In this document: positions 1 to 8,021 of the stretch, piece after piece | Layout: each line of letters opens with the position of its first letter | Numbering within the stretch: the stretch's first letter is position 1 | From: Pedobacter psychrotolerans | Lineage (GTDB): Bacteria > Bacteroidota > Bacteroidia > Sphingobacteriales > Sphingobacteriaceae | NCBI RefSeq assembly: GCF_004340665.1 | Contig: NZ_SLWO01000001.1 | Span: 97,317-161,316, forward strand | Reading direction: 5' to 3' | Length of the DNA stretch: 64,000 nucleotides | The notes under the pieces: model-generated | What the model was told of the DNA's origin: nothing | Databases searched by the model: none | Seen by the model: the letters and a program-made list of their open reading frames with translations, nothing else | Made by a program: the position numbers and the translations under genes

Positions 1-576
1 TCCAGATTAATTGATAATGGTAGCTTCAACTTATCACCTACCAACGAATTTTTAGATTATAAAGGTGGAAAAACAAGTACGTTCTCTTTCGATGTTTTAC
101 AATTTGGTTATCGTTTCAATTCGAACTTTAAAGTTTATGTAGCTGGTGGTTTTGATTGGACTTTAATTCGCTTAAGGGATAACATCACCATTCAGAAAAA
201 CCAACCTACTTTAGCATACGTAAATGAAAATATTGCTTTTTCAAAAAATCGCTTTTCAAGTAGCTATGTTCACATTCCTTTAAACTTTGAATTGCGTACC
301 AAAGAAAATGATAAAGGTAAAAGATTCTATTTTATTCTAGGTCCAGAGGTAAGTTTCTTGTTGAATGGGAAAATAAAACAGATTAGCGATGAACGTGGAA
401 AAGAAAAACAATATGATAATTACCATTTCCAGTCAGTACGTTACGGCGGAACGTTTAGGTTAGGTTATGGTGGTTTTGGTTTATTTACCAAATACTATTT
501 CAACGATATGTTCAATACAGCTGCACAAGCAGGTTTGAAAAATATGAGTTTTGGCGTAACCTTCGGACTTAATTAA
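1..576 (+). CDS. Outer-membrane beta-barrel protein, 3' part
   Basis: The reading frame is open from base 1, so the 5' end lies outside the window; 191 codons are visible. The protein alternates short hydrophobic/aromatic strands with polar turns and ends in a Gly/Phe-rich strand (MSFGVTFGLN), typical of small Bacteroidota porin-like or PorT-like barrels in the outer membrane. An internal TTG at 292 should not be taken as the start, because the upstream sequence is coding in the same frame. The function beyond being a barrel cannot be told. A terminator follows directly. Confidence 0.75.
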   Translation, partial: SRLIDNGSFNLSPTNEFLDYKGGKTSTFSFDVLQFGYRFNSNFKVYVAGGFDWTLIRLRDNITIQKNQPTLAYVNENIAFSKNRFSSSYVHIPLNFELRTKENDKGKRFYFILGPEVSFLLNGKIKQISDERGKEKQYDNYHFQSVRYGGTFRLGYGGFGLFTKYYFNDMFNTAAQAGLKNMSFGVTFGLN

Positions 577-600
577 AATACACAACACACAAATAAGTTA

Positions 601-640
601 AATCCTGTTTCGGTTAGGCGGAACAGGATTTTTTGTTTTA
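601..640 (+). terminator. Intrinsic terminator after the beta-barrel gene
   Basis: A 9-bp perfect stem (AATCCTGTT / AACAGGATT) encloses a 12-nt loop and is followed by a T-rich run. It lies 24 bp after the barrel stop codon and just before the convergent toxin gene. Confidence 0.8.
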
Positions 641-1063
641 TAGTGTTTCTAGGAACATGGTCGGAGTGAGCACACTAAGCTTACTTTTTTTGTAATCTTT
701 AATGTTTCGGGTAATAATGGCATTAATTGAGCCATTAGCATCTGCAGCAAAATTTTGCATTGCATCTTCAAAATCAGAAAATTCAGAATCAATAGCTTTT
801 AAAATTATAGCTTTATCAACTTTAATAACATCTAAAAAGTTAAGAAGAACTTTTATACCCTGCAATATTGATTTAGGTTTATGTTCCTTTCTTAGTAAAT
901 AATATATATTGGCAATGGCTATTCCAGTGACAAATCCATTTAATTTCCCTGTTTCACACAAGGCTAAAATTTTTGAAGAATTTTCAGAGAAAGGTTGTCG
1001 ATCTAAAAAATAATCGAGAATAATATCAGAGTCAATTAGTATGTTATTTATTTTCATTATCAA
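638..1063 (-). CDS. PIN-domain (VapC-like) toxin
   Basis: A 141-residue PIN-domain protein, the expected size for a VapC-type endoribonuclease toxin. Acidic residues typical of the PIN metal site are visible: D11/D13 in LIDSD, D100 in the FEDAMQ segment and D123 in IKDYKKS. The gene overlaps the end of the upstream antitoxin gene by 20 bp (14 bp if Met3 is the start), so the two are translationally coupled. By family knowledge it cleaves RNA, often tRNA, when the antitoxin is lost; the target here is unknown. ATG ATA ATG gives two possible starts. Confidence 0.85.
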   Translation of the reverse strand: MIMKINNILIDSDIILDYFLDRQPFSENSSKILALCETGKLNGFVTGIAIANIYYLLRKEHKPKSILQGIKVLLNFLDVIKVDKAIILKAIDSEFSDFEDAMQNFAADANGSINAIITRNIKDYKKSKLSVLTPTMFLETL

Positions 1064-1322
1064 GATATCTTTGATATTTTTCGTCTCTGATTTTATTCAA
1101 TTCTTCTTTGTAATCAAAATCTAAAGGCATTTTGAATGCACCTTTAAATGATTTTAATATAGGAGAAAGTTCATCCTGAATGGGTTCGATTTCTTCTCTT
1201 TTAGTTACAGCTTTAAGGTAATTTTCTACCACCGCAGATAAACTCCGACCTTGCTCTTCTGCATAAGCTTTTGCCCGTTTTATAACAGACTCATCTATTG
1301 TTAATGTTAACTTGGTATTCAT
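1044..1322 (-). CDS. DUF6364-type antitoxin
   Basis: A 92-residue protein with a ribbon-helix-helix-like N-terminus (MNTKLTLTIDESVIKRAKAY) followed by a charged tail, as in DUF6364 antitoxins paired with PIN toxins. The N-terminal half should bind operator DNA and the acidic C-terminus should wrap the toxin; this is inferred from the family. It is the first gene of the two-gene toxin-antitoxin unit and overlaps the toxin start. The assignment rests on arrangement and pattern, not on an alignment. Confidence 0.8.
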   Translation of the reverse strand: MNTKLTLTIDESVIKRAKAYAEEQGRSLSAVVENYLKAVTKREEIEPIQDELSPILKSFKGAFKMPLDFDYKEELNKIRDEKYQRYLDNENK

Positions 1323-1396
1323 AATTTTCTAGTTATTGATATAAAGATACATTGATATATTTGCACGTGCAAATTTTAATATAAGTGCACGTGTCA

Positions 1397-1450
1397 TATT
1401 CTTTCTCTTTAAGCTTTAGTCTTTCTGCTTTAAGTTTTATCTTTACCTCT
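1397..1450. repeat. Heptamer-periodic tract
   Basis: The sequence moves in 7-nt steps: TAAGCTT, TAGTCTT, TCTGCTT, TAAGTTT, TATCTTT. It lies directly ahead of the ABC ATPase gene. When read through in frame it gives a Ser/Phe/Leu-rich peptide that itself repeats about every seven residues, which is why the computed ORF looks longer than the protein. Confidence 0.7.
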
Positions 1451-2443
1451 GTGAGCGATACCATCATCAGTGTAAGAAATTTAACCAAACAATATCAGGC
1501 AGATCAGGCCGGTGGAATTAAAAACATCAGTTTCGATATCGATAGGGGCGATGTTGTAGCCATTATTGGCGAAAGCGGAAGCGGCAAGTCAACTTTGTTA
1601 AAATCAATTTATGGCTTATTAAAAACTGATCAGGGCGAAATCCTTTTTAATAATGAACGTGTTAAAGGGCCAGATGAACAACTCATTCCCGGGCACAAGC
1701 AAATGAAAATGGTTACCCAGGATTTTTCTTTGAATATCTATGCGAAGGTTTATGATAATATTGCCTCACAATTATCAAACACTGATCTAAAAACCAAGTC
1801 CGAAAAAACGCTGTCTATTATGGAACACCTTCGGATTCTTCCATTGCAAAACAAGAAAATTATTGAGCTCAGTGGGGGCGAGCAACAACGCGTAGCCATT
1901 GCTAAAGCTATGGTTGCCGATACTAAAGTGCTGTTGTTGGATGAACCTTTTAGTCAGGTTGATGCTTTATTGAAGAATCAGCTGCGAGCCGATATTAAAC
2001 GTGTTGCAGCTGAAACCGGTGTTACCGTCATCCTCGTTTCTCATGATCCGGCTGATGGTTTATTCCTCGCCGATCAACTGTTAATTGTACGCGATGGTGA
2101 ACTTTTGCAAACAGGTAAGCCATCAGAAATTTATCAACAACCTAAACACATTTATACAGCACAGATTTTAGGCAATGCAGTGGTGCTATCTCGTGGAGAT
2201 GCAGAAAAAATCGGAATAAAAACATTTGCCGCTTCAGTGGTATTTTATCCGGAATGGGCAGAAATTTCTAGCAATTGGAGTAGTAGACGTTTTGAAGTTA
2301 AAGACGTTTATTACAAGGGCTTCTACGATGAATTATTGTTGGAACGAAACGGAGTAGCTGTGAGGGCTATACAGCTTAATAGGGGTGAATATAAAAAAAA
2401 CGACCATGTTCAATTGAACATTAGTCGTTTTTTAGAGTTTTAG
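1451..2443 (+). CDS. Orphan ABC transporter ATP-binding protein
   Basis: A 330-residue ATPase with Walker A GESGSGKST at about residues 40-48, signature LSGGEQQR at about 140-147, Walker B VLLLDEP at about 160-166 and a switch His in SHDPADG. The order and spacing resemble the importer ATPases for polyamine, iron or sulfate (PotA/FbpC/CysA type). A C-terminal extension of roughly 90 residues may be a regulatory beta domain. No permease or binding protein lies nearby, so the substrate is unknown. I place the start at GTG 1451 because the frame upstream is a heptamer repeat. The last codons overlap a terminator hairpin. Confidence 0.8.
   Translation: MSDTIISVRNLTKQYQADQAGGIKNISFDIDRGDVVAIIGESGSGKSTLLKSIYGLLKTDQGEILFNNERVKGPDEQLIPGHKQMKMVTQDFSLNIYAKVYDNIASQLSNTDLKTKSEKTLSIMEHLRILPLQNKKIIELSGGEQQRVAIAKAMVADTKVLLLDEPFSQVDALLKNQLRADIKRVAAETGVTVILVSHDPADGLFLADQLLIVRDGELLQTGKPSEIYQQPKHIYTAQILGNAVVLSRGDAEKIGIKTFAASVVFYPEWAEISSNWSSRRFEVKDVYYKGFYDELLLERNGVAVRAIQLNRGEYKKNDHVQLNISRFLEF
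2395..2433. terminator. Bidirectional terminator inside the end of the ABC gene
   Basis: A 10-bp stem (AAAAAACGAC / GTCGTTTTTT) encloses a nested palindrome TGTTCAATTGAACA. It carries T-runs on both strands, so it can stop the ABC ATPase transcript and the convergent lipoprotein transcript. It sits within the last codons of the ABC gene. Confidence 0.75.
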
Positions 2444-2450
2444 ATATTAA

Positions 2451-2861
2451 TTATAGGTCGTTACCAACCAAAACGATTTTAATTCTTACAGTCGATGTTG
2501 GTTTTCTAGGTTGTGTAGCTTGGTAATCTGAGCTTTGTACATCAATTGCAACACCTCCTTGGTATACCTCGTAACTAAAAGCATCAGTGTTGTAAACAAA
2601 AGGAAGAGCAATATAGCTTGCTCCATTATTATAGGAGATGTAGACTAGAGTACCTTCATTATCAATATGAAATTGATCAATTTCTGGTACAGAAATTTCT
2701 GATGTAAAAGTATTTCTATCGTTACTAAGTACCCAAGCACTCGTTGGAACATCTCTAACTACTGTTAAAATTGAATTGTTGTTTTGAACAATAGTGTCTT
2801 TCTTGCACGATGCCAAACCTAGCGTGGCAATGCAAAGCATTAGGATAGTAAGTTTTTTCAT
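2451..2861 (-). CDS. Small lipoprotein of unknown function
   Basis: A 136-residue protein with a lipoprotein signal peptide: a hydrophobic stretch then LASCKK, with the lipidated Cys at residue 19. The mature part has no domain I recognise; it is rich in Asn, Ser, Thr and Val and probably beta-structured (DAFSYEVYQGG, STVRIKIVLVG). The location should be the periplasmic or outer face of the envelope. It is convergent with the ABC ATPase and separated from it by a shared terminator. Function unknown. Confidence 0.75.
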   Translation of the reverse strand: MKKLTILMLCIATLGLASCKKDTIVQNNNSILTVVRDVPTSAWVLSNDRNTFTSEISVPEIDQFHIDNEGTLVYISYNNGASYIALPFVYNTDAFSYEVYQGGVAIDVQSSDYQATQPRKPTSTVRIKIVLVGNDL

Positions 2862-2997
2862 GTTGATTAGTGTTTATTTGTGTGTGTTGATTGTCTTAAT
2901 ACAAAACAACTGCCAAAAATTCTGAATCACACAATGTGGATTAATAATTGTTTATCTGATATCACACAATAACGAAATTTAAATTAATTCCTGCATC

Positions 2998-3558
2998 ATG
3001 AGAATATTTTTTAGGGTTTTACCATGGTTGATTCTGCTGGTAGCCGGCTATTTTTTTATCTCCAAAAAGTTTAGCATCAGTACTTCAGTTGAAAGTAAAC
3101 ATCAGCTTCTGGTAGAAAAAATAGAGGCTATAGGCAAGCTGGAGCTGGTTCGCTATCAAATTAGCGATGTACTGGAGCATAAAAACAAAACAGATTTTTT
3201 GCCTGAAGCCAGTGTTTTACTCATTGTAAAAGCAGAAGCTGTAGGCTGTATTGATCTCACAAAAGTTACAAGAGATCATATCCAGGTCAATGCGGATACC
3301 GCTGTAGTAAATTTACCACAGCCAGAGATTTGTTATGTAAAAATTGACCACAAAAGCTCAAGGGTTTACGATACTAAAATGGCATATTTCAGAGAAGCCA
3401 AACTGGTAGATGAGGCCTATAAAGCGGCTGAACAAAAGATAACTTCTGAAGTCAAAAAATCAGATATTTTAGCACAGACCAAAACTAATGCAGCCAGTGT
3501 TCTAAAACCAATCATTGAAGGTTTGGGTTATAAAAATGTACGTTTGACTTTTGAATAA
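2998..3558 (+). CDS. DUF4230 domain protein, membrane anchored
   Basis: A 186-residue protein with one N-terminal membrane helix (residues about 5-22, RVLPWLILLVAGYFFI) followed by a soluble domain. The pattern of strand-rich sequence with VEKIEAIGKLELVRY near the start and a C-terminal helix matches DUF4230, a family of unknown function common in Bacteroidota and Firmicutes. It stands alone between a lipoprotein and the cupin gene. The domain call is by pattern. Confidence 0.75.
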   Translation: MRIFFRVLPWLILLVAGYFFISKKFSISTSVESKHQLLVEKIEAIGKLELVRYQISDVLEHKNKTDFLPEASVLLIVKAEAVGCIDLTKVTRDHIQVNADTAVVNLPQPEICYVKIDHKSSRVYDTKMAYFREAKLVDEAYKAAEQKITSEVKKSDILAQTKTNAASVLKPIIEGLGYKNVRLTFE

Positions 3559-3601
3559 TTTAGTGTCAAGATTTAAGTAGCAATTATCGAGATAAGCCAA
3601 A

Positions 3602-3970
3602 TTATAAAAAGTCCTCACGGTGTGGATTAAAAATATCAATTAATAACCCTGCTTCCAAACATACCACGCCATGGTAAACCAACGTTGGGGCAAAGAAAAC
3701 ATCGCCTTCGTTCAGGATTTTTATATCATCACCCATAGTTACTTCAAAACTTCCTTTTGCCACGTAACTTAATTGTAAATGCGGATGATTGTGAATTGTA
3801 CCAATTGCGCCTTTCTCAAAACTGACCTTTACCAACATCAGGTTATCATCAAAAGGCATCACTTTGCGTTTAACGCCTTCGCCTAATTCTTGCCAATCTA
3901 ATTTGTTGTCTGTAATTAAGGTTCTATTAGTTAAATCTTTAAAGTTCATTCTATTTATTGTTTGCATCAC
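3602..3970 (-). CDS. Single-domain cupin protein
   Basis: A small (122-residue) single cupin barrel. Motif 1 is visible as HNHPHLQLSYVAKGSFEV and motif 2 as GDVFFAPTLVYHGV, which together supply the His residues for a metal site. Such proteins include sugar-binding, dioxygenase and pectin-degradation-protein-like members; the substrate cannot be told. It lies 88 bp downstream of ilvA on the same strand and may be the last gene of the branched-chain amino acid array. A second Met, eight codons in (3949), is an equally possible start. Confidence 0.75.
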   Translation of the reverse strand: MMQTINRMNFKDLTNRTLITDNKLDWQELGEGVKRKVMPFDDNLMLVKVSFEKGAIGTIHNHPHLQLSYVAKGSFEVTMGDDIKILNEGDVFFAPTLVYHGVVCLEAGLLIDIFNPHREDFL

Positions 3971-4058
3971 CCTAAATTCATTTTAGGGTCTATTGGCGAA
4001 ATTGTATTAGATTTCTCTCTGTGTTCTTTGCGAAAAACTCAGCGTCCTTTGAAGTTAT

Positions 4059-5309
4059 TTACACCAAATATTCAAACAAGGTTTGATCCTGGTTCAATTC
4101 AATAATCTCAAATTTAAAATCCTTCATGCGTTGCACTAAACTGGCATAATCATCTTTATTGGTAAGCTCAATACCAACTAAGGCAGGCCCATTTTCCTTA
4201 TTGGTTTTCTTGATAAATTCAAAACGAGTAATATCATCATGCGGACCTAAAACCTCATTTACAAATAACTTTAACGCACCTGGTCGCTGTGGGAAACGGA
4301 CAATGAAATAATGTTTCAGACCTTCAAAAAGTAAAGATTTCTCTTTAATTTCCTGCATACGCTCAATGTCGTTATTGCCACCGCTAATTACACAAACAAC
4401 GTTTTTGCCTACAATTTGATCTTTTACCTGCTCTAATGCCGCAACAGACAATGCACCAGCAGGTTCTACAACAATAGCATCCTCATTATAAAGCTTTAAA
4501 ATGGTGGTACAAATTTGTCCTTCAGGAATTAAATAAGTAGAGCTGAGCAGTTCCTTACAATATTGATAAGTGATCCAACCCATTCTCTTTACTGCTGCAC
4601 CATCAACAAAACGTTCGATGTTTTCAACAGTTACTGGTCCGCCATTTTTTAAAGCTTCGCTTAATGATGGAGCGCCCATTGGTTCAACACCGAAAATTTT
4701 TACAGCAGGCTTTACCGTTTGCAGATAAGCAATCACTCCGGAAGCTAAACCACCACCACCAACCGGAACAATTATGGCATCTAATTCCGGTAAATCCTCA
4801 AAAATTTCCATCGCAACCGTAGCCTGTCCTTCAATCACTTTATCATCATCAAAGGGAGGGATAAATGTCGAGGCTTTTTCCTCAGAATAAACCAGGGCTT
4901 CTTTTAAACAATCATCAAACGTATCACCAACTAAAATAATTTCAATATTATCGCCACCAAACATATTAACCTGCTTAATCTTCTGCTTTGGCGTAATCTC
5001 AGGCATAAATATGACACCATTAATTCCTAACTTCTTGCATGAATAGGCTACGCCCTGTGCATGATTACCAGCACTGGCACAAACCACACCATTCGTTAGG
5101 GCCTCTCGCGGTAATGAACTGATTTTATTATACGCACCACGCAACTTGTAAGAACGCACAATTTGCAAATCTTCCCTTTTCAAATAGATATTTGCGTTGT
5201 AATGAGCAGAAAGTCCGGCGTTAAATTCCAAAGGTGTACGCTTTACCACACCTTTAAGTCGCTGCGTGGCAGAATTGAAATCCAAAGTATTTGGCGTTGT
5301 TATGTTCAT
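4059..5309 (-). CDS. ilvA: Threonine dehydratase, biosynthetic type
   Basis: Converts L-threonine to 2-oxobutanoate, the entry step to isoleucine; PLP-dependent and cytosolic. The PLP lysine is in RSYKLRGAYN (K55) and the phosphate-binding loop is GGGGLASG at about residue 184. The 416-residue length, with one ACT-like regulatory region of about 85 residues at the C-terminus (YFIVRFPQRPGALKLF), fits the shorter IlvA form rather than the 510-residue two-ACT enzyme; isoleucine feedback is expected. It is the last pathway gene of the minus-strand BCAA array but is separated from leuA by 382 bp of repeat-rich sequence, so it may also have its own promoter. Confidence 0.95.
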   Translation of the reverse strand: MNITTPNTLDFNSATQRLKGVVKRTPLEFNAGLSAHYNANIYLKREDLQIVRSYKLRGAYNKISSLPREALTNGVVCASAGNHAQGVAYSCKKLGINGVIFMPEITPKQKIKQVNMFGGDNIEIILVGDTFDDCLKEALVYSEEKASTFIPPFDDDKVIEGQATVAMEIFEDLPELDAIIVPVGGGGLASGVIAYLQTVKPAVKIFGVEPMGAPSLSEALKNGGPVTVENIERFVDGAAVKRMGWITYQYCKELLSSTYLIPEGQICTTILKLYNEDAIVVEPAGALSVAALEQVKDQIVGKNVVCVISGGNNDIERMQEIKEKSLLFEGLKHYFIVRFPQRPGALKLFVNEVLGPHDDITRFEFIKKTNKENGPALVGIELTNKDDYASLVQRMKDFKFEIIELNQDQTLFEYLV

Positions 5310-5456
5310 ATTTTAAACCTAAACCCTTAAAGGGGGTTATTTAATATCAGGTAAGTAATTTGCGAATTTATTTCGCTTTATATTGTTTTGAAAAGCTAGT
5401 TCAGTGCTTTTCGGTTATGGCAGTCCTGCTATTCGTTTCAATCTTTTTTTAAAATT

Positions 5457-5522
5457 CTGTCATGCTGAGCTACGAAGCATCTGTTTCATCGGTTGCAGAT
5501 GCTTCGTGCCTCAGCATGACAG
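5457..5522. repeat. Long palindromic intergenic repeat (CATGCTGAG type)
   Basis: Arms starting CTGTCATGCTGAG and ending CTCAGCATGACAG enclose inner arms ACGAAGCATCTG / CAGATGCTTCGT, so almost the whole 66 bp can fold back. It lies in the 382-bp gap between leuA and ilvA. The same gap also holds a C-rich degenerate element at about 5604-5652 and a short palindrome CCCTTAAAGGG near 5319; no gene is visible there. Confidence 0.85.
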
Positions 5523-5691
5523 CATATTCAGGGTTGCTGCCAAGCAAAAAGTATTTTCACTACTATCAGGTTTAGGAAACTCGGGGAAGTGCTTCGATGT
5601 TAAAAACTACCCCAAGCCCCTCCTTGAAAATAAGGAGTGGAGTTCCCCTCATAGTTCTATACTTTATGCCAAACTTCAGCATTAGTTTTCC

Positions 5692-6852
5692 TTAAGCTAA
5701 ATGTAAAGCAACCAATTGGTTTAAATCCTGGTCATTAATGCCTTGTTTGCCATCTGCTAAAACCAAAAACTGTTTGTAAACAATATCCAAATTGTCTTTT
5801 TCCAATCTATGGCCTAAGCGGTCCAAATGGTGTTTCAATGCATGGCGACCGCTTCTGGCCGTTAATACAATTGTAGCGTCTGGGAAACCCACATCTTCTG
5901 GTTTAATGATCTCATAGTTCTCGCGATTTTTTAAGAAACCATCCTGATGGATCCCAGAACTGTGTGAGAATGCATTTCCACCAACAATTGCTTTGTTGGG
6001 TTGAACTGGCATATTCATCTGGTTTCTAATCATGTGGCTCATTTCGTAAAAACGAGTGGCATCAATTTGTGTGTGTAATCCCAAAATTTTATGCGTTTTT
6101 AAAATCATCACCACTTCTTCCATCGAAGTATTTCCGGCACGTTCGCCGATGCCGTTAATGGTACATTCCACCTGGCGAGCACCATTTTGCAAACCTGCTA
6201 TGGAATTAGCGGTAGCCAAGCCTAAATCATTATGGCAGTGAACCGATATGATGGCCTGATCAATATTCTTTACGTTCTCTTTTAAATAAAGAATTTTCGA
6301 ACCGTATTGATCTGGAAGGCAATAGCCATTGGTATCCGGAATATTAACCACTGTTGCACCTGCTGCAATTACAGCCTCAACCATTTTGGCTAAAAATTCT
6401 ATATCGGCACGGCCGGCATCTTCAGCATAAAATTCTACATCCTCCACAAATTTTTTCGAATATTTTACGGCTTCTACGGCACGTTCTAAAATTTCTTCGC
6501 GGGTGCTGTTAAATTTATGTTTGATATGGAAATCAGAAGAACCAATTCCGGTATGAATCCGTGGTCTTTTTGCATAGCGTAAAGCATCAGCAGCTACATC
6601 AATATCGTTTTTGTTTGCACGGGTTAAAGCACAAATAATAGGATTGGTTACCGCTTTAGATAATTCAATTACGCTGTTAAAATCTCCCGGGCTGGATACC
6701 GGAAAACCTGCTTCAATTACATCTACACCTAATCGCTCAAGAGATTTTGCGATTTCTACTTTTTGATTTGTATCTAACTGGCAGCCTGGAACCTGCTCCC
6801 CATCACGTAAGGTGGTGTCGAAAATATAAACTTTATTTGGGTCGTGAATCAT
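5692..6852 (-). CDS. leuA: 2-isopropylmalate synthase, short form
   Basis: Condenses acetyl-CoA with 2-oxoisovalerate, the first committed step to leucine. The HMGL-like TIM barrel starts with [14 protein letters not shown], and the metal-binding motif HCHNDLGLA is present, as is the [13 protein letters not shown] segment. At 386 residues it ends soon after the barrel and the first linker, so it lacks the complete C-terminal allosteric domain of 500-residue LeuA proteins and may not be feedback-inhibited in the usual way. Context (11 bp from leuB, within leu/ilv genes) argues for LeuA over homocitrate or citramalate synthase, which share this fold. Confidence 0.92.
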   Translation of the reverse strand: MIHDPNKVYIFDTTLRDGEQVPGCQLDTNQKVEIAKSLERLGVDVIEAGFPVSSPGDFNSVIELSKAVTNPIICALTRANKNDIDVAADALRYAKRPRIHTGIGSSDFHIKHKFNSTREEILERAVEAVKYSKKFVEDVEFYAEDAGRADIEFLAKMVEAVIAAGATVVNIPDTNGYCLPDQYGSKILYLKENVKNIDQAIISVHCHNDLGLATANSIAGLQNGARQVECTINGIGERAGNTSMEEVVMILKTHKILGLHTQIDATRFYEMSHMIRNQMNMPVQPNKAIVGGNAFSHSSGIHQDGFLKNRENYEIIKPEDVGFPDATIVLTARSGRHALKHHLDRLGHRLEKDNLDIVYKQFLVLADGKQGINDQDLNQLVALHLA

Positions 6853-6862
6853 GATCTTGAGT

Positions 6863-7954
6863 TTAGGATTGATTAATTTTTTGAGATAAGAATTTTAATA
6901 CCAATTTGCCCATTTCGGCAGTGCCTAAAACTTTAAATCGATTAGTACTTTGGTCGGCAATGTCATGTGTTCTGAAACCCTCTTTCAAAACTTCATCAAT
7001 GGTGTCAACCAATAATTTTGCTTCTTCTTTAAGTCCGAAGCCAATTTCGAGCATTAATGCCGCCGATAGGATAGAGGCCAAAGGATTGGCTAAATCTTTA
7101 CCGGCAATATCGTGTGCCGAACCGTGGATGGGTTCGAAGAAACCTGTGCTTTCGCCAACAGATGCGGAGGCTAACATGCCCATTGAACCAGCAATTTGAG
7201 ACGCTTCATCAGTTAAAATATCGCCAAATAAATTTGCGGTTAAAACCACATCAAATTTCTTCGGGTTTTTTATCAATTGCATCGCTGCATTATCAATAAA
7301 CATATGTTCCGTTTCCACATCAGGATATTGTTTTGCAATCTCTTGAACGGTTTCACGCCACAAACGAGAACTTTCTAAAACATTCGCTTTATCTACCGAA
7401 CATAATCTTTTGTTGCGTTGCTGCGCTGCCTGATAGGCTTTGTGTGCAATACGTTCTATTTCGTATCGGTGGTAAATCATTAAATCGGAAGCCGTATTTC
7501 TGTCTTCTGAACGGGTTTTTTCACCGAAATAAACATCGCCCGTTAACTCGCGGAAAAATAAAATGTCTGTACCTCTTAAAATTTCTGGTTTAATGCTTGA
7601 TGCCTGAAGAAGTTCATCAAATAGTAATATCGGACGGAGATTTGCAAATAAACCAAGTTCTTTACGGATTTTAAGCAAGCCTTGTTCCGGGCGTACTTTT
7701 AAGCTTGGATCGTTGTCATATTTGGCATGGCCGATAGCACCAAAGAGAATGGCATCACTTTTTCTTGCTTTTTCCAAAGTTTCGTCAGGAAGCGGGTCTC
7801 CTGTAACTTCAATCGCCGCATGTCCCATTAAAGCTTCGTCGAACAGAAATTCATGTCCGAAAATTTCTGCAATTTTCTCTAATGCTGCTTTTCCCCAAGT
7901 GGTTACTTCCGGGCCAATACCATCTCCAGGTATTACTAAAATGTTCTTCTTCAT
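6863..7954 (-). CDS. leuB: 3-isopropylmalate dehydrogenase
   Basis: Oxidatively decarboxylates 3-isopropylmalate to 2-oxoisocaproate using NAD. Visible hallmarks are the N-terminal [13 protein letters not shown], the substrate loop with [21 protein letters not shown], and the metal/NAD region [12 protein letters not shown] with [17 protein letters not shown] choose the ATG at 7954 ([12 protein letters not shown]), giving 363 residues, because the seven residues before it are not conserved-looking. It lies 11 bp upstream of leuA. Confidence 0.95.
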   Translation of the reverse strand: MKKNILVIPGDGIGPEVTTWGKAALEKIAEIFGHEFLFDEALMGHAAIEVTGDPLPDETLEKARKSDAILFGAIGHAKYDNDPSLKVRPEQGLLKIRKELGLFANLRPILLFDELLQASSIKPEILRGTDILFFRELTGDVYFGEKTRSEDRNTASDLMIYHRYEIERIAHKAYQAAQQRNKRLCSVDKANVLESSRLWRETVQEIAKQYPDVETEHMFIDNAAMQLIKNPKKFDVVLTANLFGDILTDEASQIAGSMGMLASASVGESTGFFEPIHGSAHDIAGKDLANPLASILSAALMLEIGFGLKEEAKLLVDTIDEVLKEGFRTHDIADQSTNRFKVLGTAEMGKLVLKFLSQKINQS

Positions 7955-7967
7955 TGTATGATATATT

Positions 7968-8021
7968 GTCATCATTGCAAGGTGCTTTCTATACGAGATT
8001 GCTTTGTTCCTCGAAATGACG
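7968..8021. repeat. Degenerate palindromic repeat overlapping a gene end
   Basis: A worn copy of the CGTCATT...AATGACG palindrome family (GTCATCATTGCAAGG left arm; GAGATTGCTTTGTTCCTCG with AAATGACG right arm). It fills the leuB leader and supplies the last codons and stop of the ModF-like gene. Confidence 0.7.

Noticed and set aside
1385..1450. GTG 1385 as start of the ABC ATPase
   Set aside because: The 22 extra codons are a heptamer tract and give a low-complexity Ser/Phe/Leu peptide; the conserved domain starts right after GTG 1451.
5404..5685. 93-codon plus-strand ORF between ilvA and leuA
   Set aside because: It consists of translated palindromic and C-rich repeats and has no coding character.
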